Source: Caldichromatium japonicum (lineage in GTDB: Bacteria; Pseudomonadota; Gammaproteobacteria; Chromatiales; Chromatiaceae). From it: a stretch of DNA of 64,000 bases. The stretch covers positions 2,366,501 through 2,430,500 of the forward strand of contig NZ_CP048029.1 in NCBI RefSeq assembly GCF_011290485.1, in the 5' to 3' direction. The translations under genes were made by a program, and so were the position numbers. The notes beneath the pieces are model-generated. The model was given only the letters and a program-made list of their open reading frames with translations. It had not been told where the DNA came from and searched no databases. Positions within the stretch are counted from its first letter, which is position 1, and each line of letters opens with the position of its first letter. Below, one piece after another: positions 1 to 8,815 of this stretch.

Positions 1-16
1 GGTGCCTGTCTGCCGG

Positions 17-898
17 TTAAAACCTACTGAGCTCCAGGCCACGCAGATAGGCGGCAAACTGCTGGCCCAGCTTGGGATGGGCCAGGGCGTATTCGACCGT
101 GGCCTCGAGATACCCCAGCTTGCTGCCGCAATCGTAGCGTTTGCCTGCAAAGGGATAGGCGATCACCGGTTCATCCTTTAAGAGCTCGGAGATGCCATCG
201 GTCAGCTGGATCTCACCGCCAGCGCCCTTACCGATGCGCTCAAGCTTATCGAAGATCCGCGGAGTTAGCAGATAACGCCCCACGACGGCGAGATTGGAGG
301 GAGCGTCCTCGGGCTTGGGCTTTTCGACGATCGAGACCACCCGCATGACCCCTTCGCCATCGCGCTCGACCTGGACGATGCCATATTTGCTTGTCTCCTC
401 GCGCGGTACCTCCTGGACGCTCAGGACGCTGCACCCATGACGGGCATAGACATCGATCATCTGGGCCACGACCCCCTTGCTTTGGCTGTAGATCAAGTCA
501 TCAGCCAACACGACGACAAAGGGCTCATTGCCGACCACGGGCTTGGCGCACAGCACCGCATGCCCTAGGCCGAGTGCCACCGCCTGCCGGACATAGATAC
601 AGGAGGTATCGCCCGGCAACACACTGCGCACGATCTCGAGCAGATCGCGCTTGCCGGCACGCTCGAGCTCAGACTCCAGCTCATAGGCGGTATCAAAATG
701 GTCTTCGATCGAGCGCTTATTGCGTCCGGTGATGAAGACGAGCTGATCGATCCCGCCCGCCTCGGCCTCTTCGGCGGCGTATTGGATTAAGGGCTTATCG
801 ACGATCGGCAACATCTCTTTGGGACTGGCCTTGGTCGCCGGCAAAAAGCGGGTGCCAAGACCTGCGACCGGAAAGACGGCCTTGCGGACCTGGGTCAT
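17..898 (-). CDS. galU: UTP--glucose-1-phosphate uridylyltransferase
   Basis: Makes UDP-glucose from UTP and glucose-1-phosphate for cell-envelope polysaccharides. The N-terminus shows the nucleotidyltransferase signature [19 protein letters not shown] followed by the VDKPLIQY lysine motif; VEKPKP and the [11 protein letters not shown] segment near the C-terminus are typical of bacterial GalU. Length of 293 residues fits the family (about 300). I chose the ATG at 898 because GGAGAG lies six bases upstream; an in-frame TTG at 904 would sit on that ribosome site. It is the last gene of a lapB-pyrF-galU operon and starts three bases after the pyrF stop. Confidence 0.96.
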   Translation of the reverse strand: MTQVRKAVFPVAGLGTRFLPATKASPKEMLPIVDKPLIQYAAEEAEAGGIDQLVFITGRNKRSIEDHFDTAYELESELERAGKRDLLEIVRSVLPGDTSCIYVRQAVALGLGHAVLCAKPVVGNEPFVVVLADDLIYSQSKGVVAQMIDVYARHGCSVLSVQEVPREETSKYGIVQVERDGEGVMRVVSIVEKPKPEDAPSNLAVVGRYLLTPRIFDKLERIGKGAGGEIQLTDGISELLKDEPVIAYPFAGKRYDCGSKLGYLEATVEYALAHPKLGQQFAAYLRGLELSRF

Positions 899-900
899 GT

Positions 901-1647
901 TCAACTCTCCAAACAGTGTGTGATCGAGCGTTCAATCGCTGCAAGTGCTAGTAAAGGGTCCGGCGCCCGGGTGATGGGGCGGCCGATGACCAGATAATCG
1001 GCGCCGGCGGCCAGGGCCTCGGCTGGGGTCAGGGTGCGCCTTTGATCGTCGGCGGTGCTGTCTAGCGGACGGACCCCGGGCGTGATCAGGGTGAATTCCC
1101 GCCCCAGCTCCGCCCTCAGCTTGGCCGCCTCGCGCGGCGAACAAACGACACCGTCCAGACCCGCATCCCGGGCGAGCCGCGCCAAGGCCAGGACACGCGC
1201 CTCGGGCTCGTCTGGGCAGCCGATCTCGGCGAGATCGGACGATGCCAGGCTGGTCAAGACCGTGACCCCGATCAGCAACGGCGGTTGGGCATATCCAGCC
1301 AGGGCAGCGCGCGCGGCCTCCAGCATCGCCCGCCCGCCCGAGACATGGACATTGAGCATCCACACCCCCAGGTCGGCTGCCGCCGCACAGGCGGCAGCGA
1401 CCGTATTGGGGATGTCATGAAACTTGAGATCCAAAAAGACCTCGAAGCCGGACCGCTGGAGATGCTCGACGCAAGCCGGACCCAGGCGGGTGAAGAGTTC
1501 CTTGCCGACCTTCAGCCGACAGCGGGCAGGGTCCAGGCGCTCGGCCAAGGCGAAGGCCGGTGCCGCAGAGGGGAAATCGAGGGCGACGATGATGGGTTTG
1601 GGGTCAGTCACAATGGATGTCTTTGCCGAATTCATTGCCGTGATCAT
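901..1647 (-). CDS. pyrF: Orotidine-5'-phosphate decarboxylase
   Basis: Converts OMP to UMP, the last step of pyrimidine synthesis. The catalytic DxKxxD signature (D73-L-K75-F-H-D78) lies in [18 protein letters not shown] near the start and [12 protein letters not shown] near the end are family hallmarks. The reading frame is open far upstream, but the ATG at 1647 overlaps the lapB stop as ATGA and gives 248 residues, close to the usual 245; a second ATG at 1635 is possible. Translational coupling to lapB is inferred from the overlap. Confidence 0.95.
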   Translation of the reverse strand: MITAMNSAKTSIVTDPKPIIVALDFPSAAPAFALAERLDPARCRLKVGKELFTRLGPACVEHLQRSGFEVFLDLKFHDIPNTVAAACAAAADLGVWMLNVHVSGGRAMLEAARAALAGYAQPPLLIGVTVLTSLASSDLAEIGCPDEPEARVLALARLARDAGLDGVVCSPREAAKLRAELGREFTLITPGVRPLDSTADDQRRTLTPAEALAAGADYLVIGRPITRAPDPLLALAAIERSITHCLES

Positions 1648-2828
1648 GGGCTCTGGGCCGGGATCTGTTCGATCGGCTCGGGCAGGATGGCGGCAATTGT
1701 GCCCCAACAGCGGCAGCTCGGACACTGCCAATGCAGGGTACGGGCCTGAAAACCACAGCGTTCGCAATGATAGATCGGCTGATGCTGCCTGAGGTGCCGG
1801 GCCACACCAAGCGCCACCTCGGCATATCGCCGGGTGCGGCCATCGGGTCCGGCGGCGCGGGCGCGCAGGGCAAGGAACCGTTCCAAGACGGCGAGATCGG
1901 CCCAATGCGCCAGATAATCAGCCAAGAGATCCAGGGCTGCGCTGGCCCCCTGGGTCTGTTCGATGCGCTCGCTGAGCGCTAGCACCAGCGGTGGATGTGC
2001 ACGCCCAGCAACGAGCAGCCCCAGTTCGGCAATCACATCCTCACCGCATGACTCCATGGCCTGGATCAAGTCAGGCAAGACCTCGGGGGCATAGGTTGGA
2101 CCATGAGCGGCCACCCGTCTGAACAACTCCAGGGCACGTTTGGCCTCCCCCTCTGCTAGCGCCATCTGGCCGGCGAGCACCAGGACACGCATGCAATCAG
2201 GATCGGATGCCAGGGCCAGATCGATCTGAGCGCGGGCCTTGGGCAAATCCCCCCTGCGGCGTGCATCCTCGGCCAGTTCGCAGTAATAGTGCGCAACCTC
2301 GGCAGGACGCTGCATGCCCGTCAGCCCCGCCAATTGCTCCGCCACCTCCAGACAGCGGGGCCAGTCGCGCTCGCGCTGATAGATCTCGCGCAGGGCCTCT
2401 AGCGCGCGCTCGGTCTGGAGATCGAGGCGAACGAGCTCTTGAAACAACGCTTCGGCGCGGTCCAAGAGGCCAGCCCCGAGATAGTCTTGGCCCAATTCAA
2501 ACAGCGCCAACGCACGCAGATCGGGGCTCAACTGGGGACGTTCGATCAAACTGGCATGGATGCGGATGGCGCGATCGAGCTCGCCGCGCCGGCGAAATAG
2601 GCTCCCCAGGGCCAGATGGGTCTCGGCGGTCTCGCGATCGACCTCGGTGAGGCGAACGAAGAGATCGATGGCCTTGTCCGGCTGCTCAGCAAGTAGATAA
2701 TTCAAACCGCGCAGAAAATCAGGGTGCGCCGAGACTGTATTCACCCCGCGACGGCGCCATTCCCTTTGACCCAGCCACCAGCCGGAGGCAGCCGCAACAG
2801 GTAGCAGCAGAAAAAGCACCTCGATCAT
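1644..2828 (-). CDS. lapB: Lipopolysaccharide assembly protein LapB (YciM)
   Basis: Inner-membrane TPR protein that in E. coli recruits LpxC to FtsH and so tunes LPS synthesis. A single N-terminal membrane segment ([19 protein letters not shown]) is followed by TPR repeats, starting with [20 protein letters not shown]-terminal rubredoxin-like metal knuckle has two CxxC pairs (C355/C358 and C369/C372, in CERC and CPSC). The 394 residues match E. coli LapB (389). The start at 2828 is chosen because the membrane segment begins there; the frame stays open upstream. First gene of the operon with pyrF and galU. Confidence 0.93.
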   Translation of the reverse strand: MIEVLFLLLPVAAASGWWLGQREWRRRGVNTVSAHPDFLRGLNYLLAEQPDKAIDLFVRLTEVDRETAETHLALGSLFRRRGELDRAIRIHASLIERPQLSPDLRALALFELGQDYLGAGLLDRAEALFQELVRLDLQTERALEALREIYQRERDWPRCLEVAEQLAGLTGMQRPAEVAHYYCELAEDARRRGDLPKARAQIDLALASDPDCMRVLVLAGQMALAEGEAKRALELFRRVAAHGPTYAPEVLPDLIQAMESCGEDVIAELGLLVAGRAHPPLVLALSERIEQTQGASAALDLLADYLAHWADLAVLERFLALRARAAGPDGRTRRYAEVALGVARHLRQHQPIYHCERCGFQARTLHWQCPSCRCWGTIAAILPEPIEQIPAQSP

Positions 2829-3016
2829 CGATTCCTCCGGTGCAACCTGGATTGGGACACAGGCAAGCATCCGCCCGGTCGAACCGAAATCATACCGATC
2901 AGCAGGTTGCGATGCGTGGCGGGTATTGTCGAACCTGGGATCAAACCCCACTGTCTAGCAGGTTGCTGCCCGGTGTGGGCCATTCAATCCACTCGCATGA
3001 CCAATGGGGATTCAAG

Positions 3017-3730
3017 ATGCGCGATCTGCAAGACAAGACCATCCTCATCAGCGGTGCCTCGGGGCATCTCGGGGGCGCTGTGGCGCGCGCCTTCGCCGCC
3101 CAAGGCGCCCGCCTCGCCCTGGCAGGACGGCGTCTCGATGCCCTGCGCCAAACCCAGGCCAGCCTGCCCGCGGGCAGCGAGACGCTGATCGTGACTGCCG
3201 ATCTGCGCAATCCCCAGCAGGTCAACGTCATGGTCGAACAGGTGATGGAGCGTTTCGGCACCCTCCAGGTCCTAGCCAATCTCGCTGGCGGTTTTAGCAT
3301 GGGTCCCCCGATCCAGGACACAACCGATGCCGACTGGGATGCCATGCTCGACCTCAACGCTCGTACCGCCTTCCATTGCGCACGGGCGGTTATCCCCAAG
3401 CTCCTGGCCGCAGGGGGCGGCAGCATCATCCATGTCGCGGCGCGCGCGGCCTTGCGCGGGATCGGACACATGGGCCCCTACTGTATCGCCAAGGCAGCGG
3501 TGGTGCGGCTGACTGAGACCCTGGCCGATGAATTAAAACACCGCGGGGTCAGGGTCAACTGTGTCCTCCCGGGTACCCTGGATACACCGTCCAACCGCGC
3601 CGCCATGCCTGATCAAGATCCAGCCCAGTGGGTCAGCCTGGAGGCGCTCGCCGATGTTATTCTATTCTTGGCATCGGACCGTTCGCGGGCGATCACCGGT
3701 GCGGCCATTCCGGTCGAAGGATCTCGATAA
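3017..3730 (+). CDS. Short-chain dehydrogenase/reductase (catalytic Ser position is Ala)
   Basis: SDR-family Rossmann protein of 237 residues. Visible motifs: the nucleotide-binding SGASGHLGG (residues 12-20), the NLAGG structural motif (89-92), Asn114 and the catalytic Tyr155-x3-Lys159 in YCIAK. The residue 13 before the Tyr, normally catalytic Ser, is Ala142 in the string HVAARAAL, so ordinary SDR chemistry may be weakened. The ATG at 3017 is preferred because the core fold begins at once; upstream sequence in frame is not SDR-like. Substrate unknown. It is divergent from lapB and followed closely by a secreted-protein gene. Confidence 0.88.
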   Translation: MRDLQDKTILISGASGHLGGAVARAFAAQGARLALAGRRLDALRQTQASLPAGSETLIVTADLRNPQQVNVMVEQVMERFGTLQVLANLAGGFSMGPPIQDTTDADWDAMLDLNARTAFHCARAVIPKLLAAGGGSIIHVAARAALRGIGHMGPYCIAKAAVVRLTETLADELKHRGVRVNCVLPGTLDTPSNRAAMPDQDPAQWVSLEALADVILFLASDRSRAITGAAIPVEGSR

Positions 3731-3740
3731 GAGGGTCATC

Positions 3741-4205
3741 GTGCCTCAGCCAACCGGTCGTCCGTCTCCACACTGTCATAGCCCCCCAGTCTCAGCCCTA
3801 GCCAAGGGCTTCCGGGTACTGATGTTCGCTACCCTCGCTTGGACTGCTGCAGCGCAGGCAGGGCTCGCGCTCGATGCCGCCACCCAAGACCTCTTGATCG
3901 AGGCCGTCACCGCGGCGGCGGATCTCGATGCCTATCACGCCCGCTGTCGCGGCGATCTGTCAGGGCGGCGGGCCGAAAACCTGAATAAGCTGCTCGTCAG
4001 CAAGCTGCGTCTGACCGTGCTCGGTATCCAAGACGACCTCTTTCCCGAGCACAATTACCGCCGAGCCCAGGAGCGACTGGAGCGCGCGTTTGTCGAACGT
4101 CTGCAACAGGCTGGGGGCTGCGCTGGGGCCAAGGGTTCGGAGTTCCCCGAACTCTTACGCCAGCGCTACGAACAGGCCCTCGATGCCATTCAGCGCCTAC
4201 CCTAA
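3741..4205 (+). CDS. Predicted secreted hypothetical protein
   Basis: Not recognised as a named family. Starting at GTG 3741, ten bases after the SDR stop, gives 154 residues with a hydrophobic segment (FRVLMFATLAWTAAAQAGLA) that looks like a signal peptide; an internal ATG at 3822 is an alternative. The mature part is helical and charged, with two cysteines (HARCRGD and GGCAG) that could form a periplasmic disulfide. Close spacing suggests co-transcription with the SDR gene. The ending QALDAIQRLP looks natural. Start and export are inference. Confidence 0.6.
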   Translation: MPQPTGRPSPHCHSPPVSALAKGFRVLMFATLAWTAAAQAGLALDAATQDLLIEAVTAAADLDAYHARCRGDLSGRRAENLNKLLVSKLRLTVLGIQDDLFPEHNYRRAQERLERAFVERLQQAGGCAGAKGSEFPELLRQRYEQALDAIQRLP

Positions 4206-4233
4206 AACGGCCTCAACCTTGGGTCCCGTATGA

Positions 4234-4600
4234 GGCACCCGCAGCGCCGACAACGCCCGCCTACAGTTTTTGCGTCCCGAGACCGGCTGGTCTTACCGGC
4301 TTTATCGGGACTATGGCCCCAGAGGTCCAGCCTTCTGAATCCCACATCCATCTCATCGAGCGCGCGGGCGGCACGGCCTTCGACAACATCCGCGATGACG
4401 AGGACGACCGGCTCACTGCCGATACCATCGCCCGCTGGGCACAGAGACTGACTCCGCAGACCCCAAAAGTGAGATCCATGCCTCGATCGCCAGCGGGCAC
4501 AAGACCATGGGTTTTTTTCTTGGGCTATATGAGGCAGTACGGCAGATCCAGGAGCCCCTGCCCCCCAGGCGCCTGGTCATCGTCCCCGCCGAGCGCTCGG
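4234..4600 (+). pseudogene. Decayed CRISPR-associated ring nuclease (NE0113-like family)
   Basis: No intact frame, but three pieces in different frames line up with the NE0113-type CRISPR-associated family as I remember it. These are DNARLQFLRPETGWSYRLYR with RDYGPRGPAF (ending in TGA near 4336), then HIHLIERAGGTAFDNIRDDEDDRLTADTI, then EIHASIASGHKTMGFFLG from 4471. The last segment corresponds to the SxxGGRKTMGFYLG core of that family, here with G-H-K-T-M-G. At least two frameshifts and loss of the N-terminus make it a pseudogene. No CRISPR array or other cas gene is visible nearby. Confidence 0.62.
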
Positions 4601-4734
4601 TGAGTGTCGCGCGCCAGAGGCTCAAGCTGTGCCCGGTCGAGCTGGCGATGCCCAGCTGGGTGATCGAACGCGAACATCAAGCGCGCCCCGTCCAGCGCCA
4701 TAAGACCCCTACCGGCGCCAACCTTCAAGGAATA

Positions 4735-4860
4735 GGTGTCGGGTTCCGGACAATTAAGCGGCTTGATTGATGAACAAATCGGGCTATCTGCGCACCATTT
4801 TTTCGTGGCTTCGATGGGCGTGGTATGTCCAAGCACCCTCTGAGGAAGATGAGGGTAGAT
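4735..4860 (-). pseudogene. Transposase C-terminal fragment (IS3/IS481-type integrase end)
   Basis: A short minus-strand stretch reads HLPQRVLGHTTPIEATKKW followed by a degenerate tail. This resembles the end of rve-domain transposases, which typically read LPQRALGHxTPxxALKxW and then a PELFxKxVYxxPGxDT-like ending. The rest of the element is gone. The fragment lies right after the ring-nuclease remnant, so this intergenic stretch is a graveyard of foreign DNA. Positions 4861-5100 hold nothing I can recognise. Confidence 0.5.
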
Positions 4861-5103
4861 ATGACCCGTAAACACCATCCTGAGTGCCAAAGATGATAGA
4901 GACATAGCCAGGGGATTTATCCAGCCTTGGTATTACGACATAAAGATTCGGTGTTACGATAGAGGTGGCAATCGAGGCCTGCCTGACGGGATTGCATCTA
5001 GCAGCGACAAGCTTGCCGCGCCAAGGTCTAGATAACCCAGCCACCCGCAATCAAGCAGTCAAGCAGGCCAGACATCTCGACTCAAACCTGATCGATGAGG
5101 AGC

Positions 5104-6264
5104 ATGGCATTGAAGATCCAACGAGTGATCCATCTGGCGATCCTGGTCTTTGCTGGCACCGGCCCTGTTCTAGCCAGCGAACCGCAGGCTGTACCTTCCC
5201 CTGGCGAGACCATGCGCCTTGAGCGTCTCGCCGAATCTTACAAGCGACCCTTTGCGGATAACCGATCTCTGCCCGGTTGGCTGCGTCAGCTTGAGGTCTC
5301 AGCCCTGCTCGAAATCGAGGCCAGCCATGTCTCACCCTATACGGGCGAAAGCACCGATGACCTGATCCTGGCGACGGCAGAGTTGGGACTTATCTCTCAG
5401 CTCAATGACTGGCTCAAAGCAGGGGTAAGCGCCCTATATGAGCAATATGAGACCAATCTCGAGGTCGATACCGCTTACCTCAAATTAGCCAATGCCGAGG
5501 CCTCACCCTTCTCATTGACCGGGGGACAGCTCTATGTCCCATTCGGGATGTATGAAACCAACCTGGTCTCAGATCCCTTGACCCTGGAATTGGGCGAGAC
5601 CCGGCAGACGGCCTTGCAGTTTGGGGTTGAACAGAGCCTGTTCTCAGGCAGCCTTTATGTTTTCAAGGGCGACAACAAGGTCAAGAGCGAGGATCGGATC
5701 GGCGGCTGGGGGGCGATGCTGGCGGTTGGCCAAGAGGATAAAGATCGCGCCTGGTCGATCGGTACCGGTTATATCAACGACCTCGGCGACTCGGATACCC
5801 TGCAAGATGTCATCAATGATCAGCGGGTCAGCGCCGCTGAGCTCGACCCCGGTATCAGCATCGATCCCACCGACCGCACCCCTGGTTGGACGGTCAACGC
5901 CTTGGCGCATCTCGGGCCCCTCAGCCTATATGCCGAATATCTCTCGGCTACCGAGGATTTTGACCCGCTCAGCCTAGGCTTCAAGGAGCATGGGGCGCGC
6001 CCCGCAGCCTGGAACCTTGAAGTGGGTTACAGCTTTTCATTGTATGGGCATGAAACGACCGCGGCTGTTGCCTATCAGGGGACCCGTGAGGCGCTTGCCC
6101 TAGAACTGCCGCGGGAACGCTGGCTACTCGGCTGGCGGATCGGCTTGATCGAACGCGTCTCCCTGGGCTTCGAATGGGCACATGACCGCGATTATCCTGC
6201 CCGCGACGGGGGGACCGGCAAATCTGCCGAGACCTTCACCGCCCAGCTCGCCATCGAACTCTGA
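5104..6264 (+). CDS. LbtU-family outer-membrane porin (siderophore porin-like)
   Basis: Outer-membrane beta-barrel resembling the LbtU family, named after the Legionella legiobactin porin. An N-terminal signal peptide (VIHLAILVFAGTGPVLAS) is followed by a short helical stretch and alternating beta strands (LILATAELGLISQLNDWLKAGVSALYEQ). LTGGQLYVPFGMYETNLVSDPLTLELGETR is characteristic, and the protein ends in a strand (AETFTAQLAIEL). AGGAG at 5098-5102 is only one base from ATG 5104 but well spaced for an in-frame TTG at 5110, which may be the real start. The substrate may be siderophore or something else. Confidence 0.8.
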   Translation: MALKIQRVIHLAILVFAGTGPVLASEPQAVPSPGETMRLERLAESYKRPFADNRSLPGWLRQLEVSALLEIEASHVSPYTGESTDDLILATAELGLISQLNDWLKAGVSALYEQYETNLEVDTAYLKLANAEASPFSLTGGQLYVPFGMYETNLVSDPLTLELGETRQTALQFGVEQSLFSGSLYVFKGDNKVKSEDRIGGWGAMLAVGQEDKDRAWSIGTGYINDLGDSDTLQDVINDQRVSAAELDPGISIDPTDRTPGWTVNALAHLGPLSLYAEYLSATEDFDPLSLGFKEHGARPAAWNLEVGYSFSLYGHETTAAVAYQGTREALALELPRERWLLGWRIGLIERVSLGFEWAHDRDYPARDGGTGKSAETFTAQLAIEL

Positions 6265-6282
6265 GCCGCTGTTGGGCAGCGC

Positions 6283-6303
6283 GCAGGGCCGTCACGGCCC
6301 TGC
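6283..6303 (+). terminator. Inverted repeat, possible terminator after the porin gene
   Basis: Nine-base perfect arms (GCAGGGCCG and CGGCCCTGC) around a TCA loop, 19 bases after the porin stop. There is no clear T-run, so termination is a guess. Confidence 0.4.
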
Positions 6304-6406
6304 TGCCACTCCCCGCAGCCAGCCATCAACACCAACCCACCATCGCCAGCGGGCCGATTGGATCCAGCGATTGGATACAGCATCTAGTTAGCAGTATGCT
6401 AGACGC

Positions 6407-6422
6407 ACACAATATATTGTGT
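6407..6422 (+). promoter_or_regulatory. NrdR box upstream of nrdD
   Basis: The palindrome ACACAATATATTGTGT matches the NrdR-box consensus completely. NrdR boxes normally occur in pairs about three helical turns apart; the sequence 30 bases upstream (6377-6392) fits only weakly. Location before nrdD supports ATP/dATP-sensing repression of this operon by NrdR, which is not encoded in this window. Confidence 0.85.
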
Positions 6423-6539
6423 GTATGAGTTAAATCAGGGCGTTCAGGCAAAGCCCCTGATTTGTCACATAAACCCTCTTCTACCCGCACACAGATCCCC
6501 CATCCCTATACCCAACCAGCTGGCACGCCGAGGATTGCA

Positions 6540-8582
6540 ATGTCCATGCAGATGTTGTCGCCAACCCATGTGATCAAACGCGACGGAAAACAGGTTCCCT
6601 TCGAAGCAGCCAAGATCGAGGCTGCCATCTATCGCGCAGGTCTGGCGACGGGCGAGTTTGGGAGCGCGGAGGCACGGCGCTTGACTGAGCAGGTGGTCAA
6701 GGTGCTGGCGCATCGCTTTGCCGATGGCCGCTATCCAGACATCGAAAGTATCCAAGACATCGTCGAGCAGACCCTGATCGCTGCGGATTATTTCGCGACC
6801 GCGCGCGCCTATATCGTCTATCGCGAGCAACATCAAAAATTGCGAGCTGATCGGCGTACCTTGGTCGATGTCGCAGCATCGATCAATGAATATCTTGAAC
6901 GGTCGGATTGGCGGGTTGCAGCCAATGCCAATCAGGGTTATTCGCTTGGCGGCCTGATCCTTAACACCGCAGGCAAGATGGTCGCCAATTATTGGCTCAA
7001 TCATGTCTATCCCCCTGAGATCGGGCGCGCCCATCGCGAGGGCGACATCCATATTCATGACCTCGATATGTTGTCTGGCTATTGCGCGGGCTGGTCATTG
7101 CGCACCCTGCTCACCGAAGGGCTCAATGGTGTACCCGGCAAGGTCGAGGCCGCCCCCCCCAAGCATATGTCCTCGGCGATCGGTCAGATCGTCAATTTCT
7201 TGGGGACCCTGCAAAACGAATGGGCTGGCGCCCAAGCCTTTTCAAGTTTCGATACCTATATGGCGCCATTCGTGCGCGTGGATCGTCTCGATTATCCCCA
7301 TGTCAAGCAGTATATCCAAGAGCTCATTTATAATCTTAATGTCCCATCGCGCTGGGGGACCCAGACGCCATTTACCAATCTGACCTTTGATTGGGTCTGC
7401 CCCGATGATCTAAAAGATCAGGTGCCGGTGATTGCCGGACGTGAGCAGCCATTTACCTATGGCCATCTCCAGACCGAGATGGACATGATCAACCGCGCCT
7501 ATATCGAGGTCATGACCGAAGGTGATGCCAAGGGGCGGATCTTCACCTTCCCCATCCCGACCTATAACATCACAAAGGATTTTCCTTGGGATAGCGAAAA
7601 TACCAACCTTCTCTTTGAGATGACGGCAAAATATGGGCTGCCGTATTTCCAGAACTTTATCAATTCCGAGCTCCAGCCAAACATGGTCCGCTCCATGTGC
7701 TGCCGTTTGCAACTCGACCTGCGGGAACTCTTGAAGCGCGGCAATGGACTCTTCGGTTCAGCCGAGCAGACCGGCTCGGTTGGCGTGGTGACCATCAATT
7801 GCGCCCGTTTGGGTTATTTATTTAAAGGCAATGAGGAGGGATTGTCTAAGCGGCTCGATCAATTGCTTGAGCTTGCCAAAAACAGCCTGGAGATCAAGCG
7901 CAAGGTCGTGCAACGGCACATGGATAACGGGCTGTTCCCCTATACCAAGCGCTATCTCGGGACATTGCGTAATCATTTCTCGACCATCGGTGTCAATGGG
8001 ATCAATGAGATGATCCGCAACTTCACCGACGATGCTGAGGATATCACGACGGCATTCGGTCATGCGCTAGCGTGCCGATTGCTCGATCACATCCGCGCAC
8101 GCATGGTCGAGTTTCAAGAACTGACTGGCCATCTCTATAACCTGGAGGCAACACCTGCAGAGGGAACGACCTATCGCTTTGCCCGCGAGGATCAAAAACG
8201 CTTTCCCAATATCATCCAGGCTGGTACCCCAGATGCGCCCTATTACACCAATAGTTCGCAACTGCCAGTCGGCTATACCGATGATCCATTCGAGGCACTG
8301 GCGATGCAAGAAGAGCTACAAAGCAAATATACCGGCGGTACGGTCTTGCATCTTTATATGAACGAGCGGATCTCTTCCGCCGCGGCATGTAAACGCCTGG
8401 TGCGCCGTGCTTTAGAAAATTTCCGCCTGCCTTATATAACGGTGACGCCGATCTTTTCGATCTGCCCCAAACACGGTTATATCGCTGGTGAACATCCATA
8501 TTGCCCCATCTGCGATCAAGAGCTGATTGCACGTAAACGCAAGACCCAATGCGCCGACCTGATGTGTGAAACGATGTATTGA
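6540..8582 (+). CDS. nrdD: Anaerobic ribonucleoside-triphosphate reductase, main chain without glycyl-radical tail
   Basis: Class III ribonucleotide reductase that makes dNTPs without oxygen. An N-terminal ATP-cone (HVIKRDGKQVPFEAAKIEAAI) is followed by the class III catalytic barrel (LSGYCAGWSLRTLL, NLTFDW, GSVGVVTINCARLG). The C-terminal zinc-type cysteines are in ICPKHGYIAGEHPYCPIC. The chain of 680 residues stops at TGA 8580-8582, just before the point where the RVMGYHRP radical loop should follow; that loop is in the next gene. The start at 6540 has GAGGA five bases upstream; in-frame sequence from 6462 is not conserved-looking. Confidence 0.93.
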   Translation: MSMQMLSPTHVIKRDGKQVPFEAAKIEAAIYRAGLATGEFGSAEARRLTEQVVKVLAHRFADGRYPDIESIQDIVEQTLIAADYFATARAYIVYREQHQKLRADRRTLVDVAASINEYLERSDWRVAANANQGYSLGGLILNTAGKMVANYWLNHVYPPEIGRAHREGDIHIHDLDMLSGYCAGWSLRTLLTEGLNGVPGKVEAAPPKHMSSAIGQIVNFLGTLQNEWAGAQAFSSFDTYMAPFVRVDRLDYPHVKQYIQELIYNLNVPSRWGTQTPFTNLTFDWVCPDDLKDQVPVIAGREQPFTYGHLQTEMDMINRAYIEVMTEGDAKGRIFTFPIPTYNITKDFPWDSENTNLLFEMTAKYGLPYFQNFINSELQPNMVRSMCCRLQLDLRELLKRGNGLFGSAEQTGSVGVVTINCARLGYLFKGNEEGLSKRLDQLLELAKNSLEIKRKVVQRHMDNGLFPYTKRYLGTLRNHFSTIGVNGINEMIRNFTDDAEDITTAFGHALACRLLDHIRARMVEFQELTGHLYNLEATPAEGTTYRFAREDQKRFPNIIQAGTPDAPYYTNSSQLPVGYTDDPFEALAMQEELQSKYTGGTVLHLYMNERISSAAACKRLVRRALENFRLPYITVTPIFSICPKHGYIAGEHPYCPICDQELIARKRKTQCADLMCETMY

Positions 8583-8593
8583 AGGAGCAGACC

Positions 8594-8815
8594 ATGCAAG
8601 AGACGATCAAGATCCAAGCTGTTGAACTGAAGACCGAAGAACGCACCCCGTGCGAAGTCTGGACGCGGGTCATGGGCTACCATCGCCCGGTCTCGGCGTT
8701 CAATGCCGGCAAGCAATCTGAACATCGCGAGCGTCGATATTTCCGCGAGGGGGTACTGGACAATATTGCTGTCTGCTGCGACCAAGTGCAGATCCTCGAA
8801 GACGCCCATGCCTGA
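8594..8815 (+). CDS. Stand-alone glycyl-radical domain of anaerobic ribonucleotide reductase
   Basis: A 73-residue protein containing TPCEVWTRVMGYHRPVSAFN and GKQSEHRERRYF, the C-terminal glycyl-radical segment of class III reductases; Gly28 in RVMGY is the expected radical residue. It starts 11 bases after the nrdD stop in another frame, with its own GGAG and ATG, so it looks like a real gene rather than a sequencing slip. nrdG overlaps its end by eight bases. I infer that it assembles with the NrdD main chain and is activated by NrdG, much as the spare-part protein GrcA restores pyruvate formate-lyase. Confidence 0.82.
   Translation: MQETIKIQAVELKTEERTPCEVWTRVMGYHRPVSAFNAGKQSEHRERRYFREGVLDNIAVCCDQVQILEDAHA

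Noticed and set aside
8580..8582. Possible selenocysteine or read-through at the nrdD TGA to reach the radical domain
   Set aside because: The in-frame sequence after the TGA (RSRPCKRRSRSK...) is not NrdD-like, and the radical domain is in another frame with its own ribosome site and ATG.
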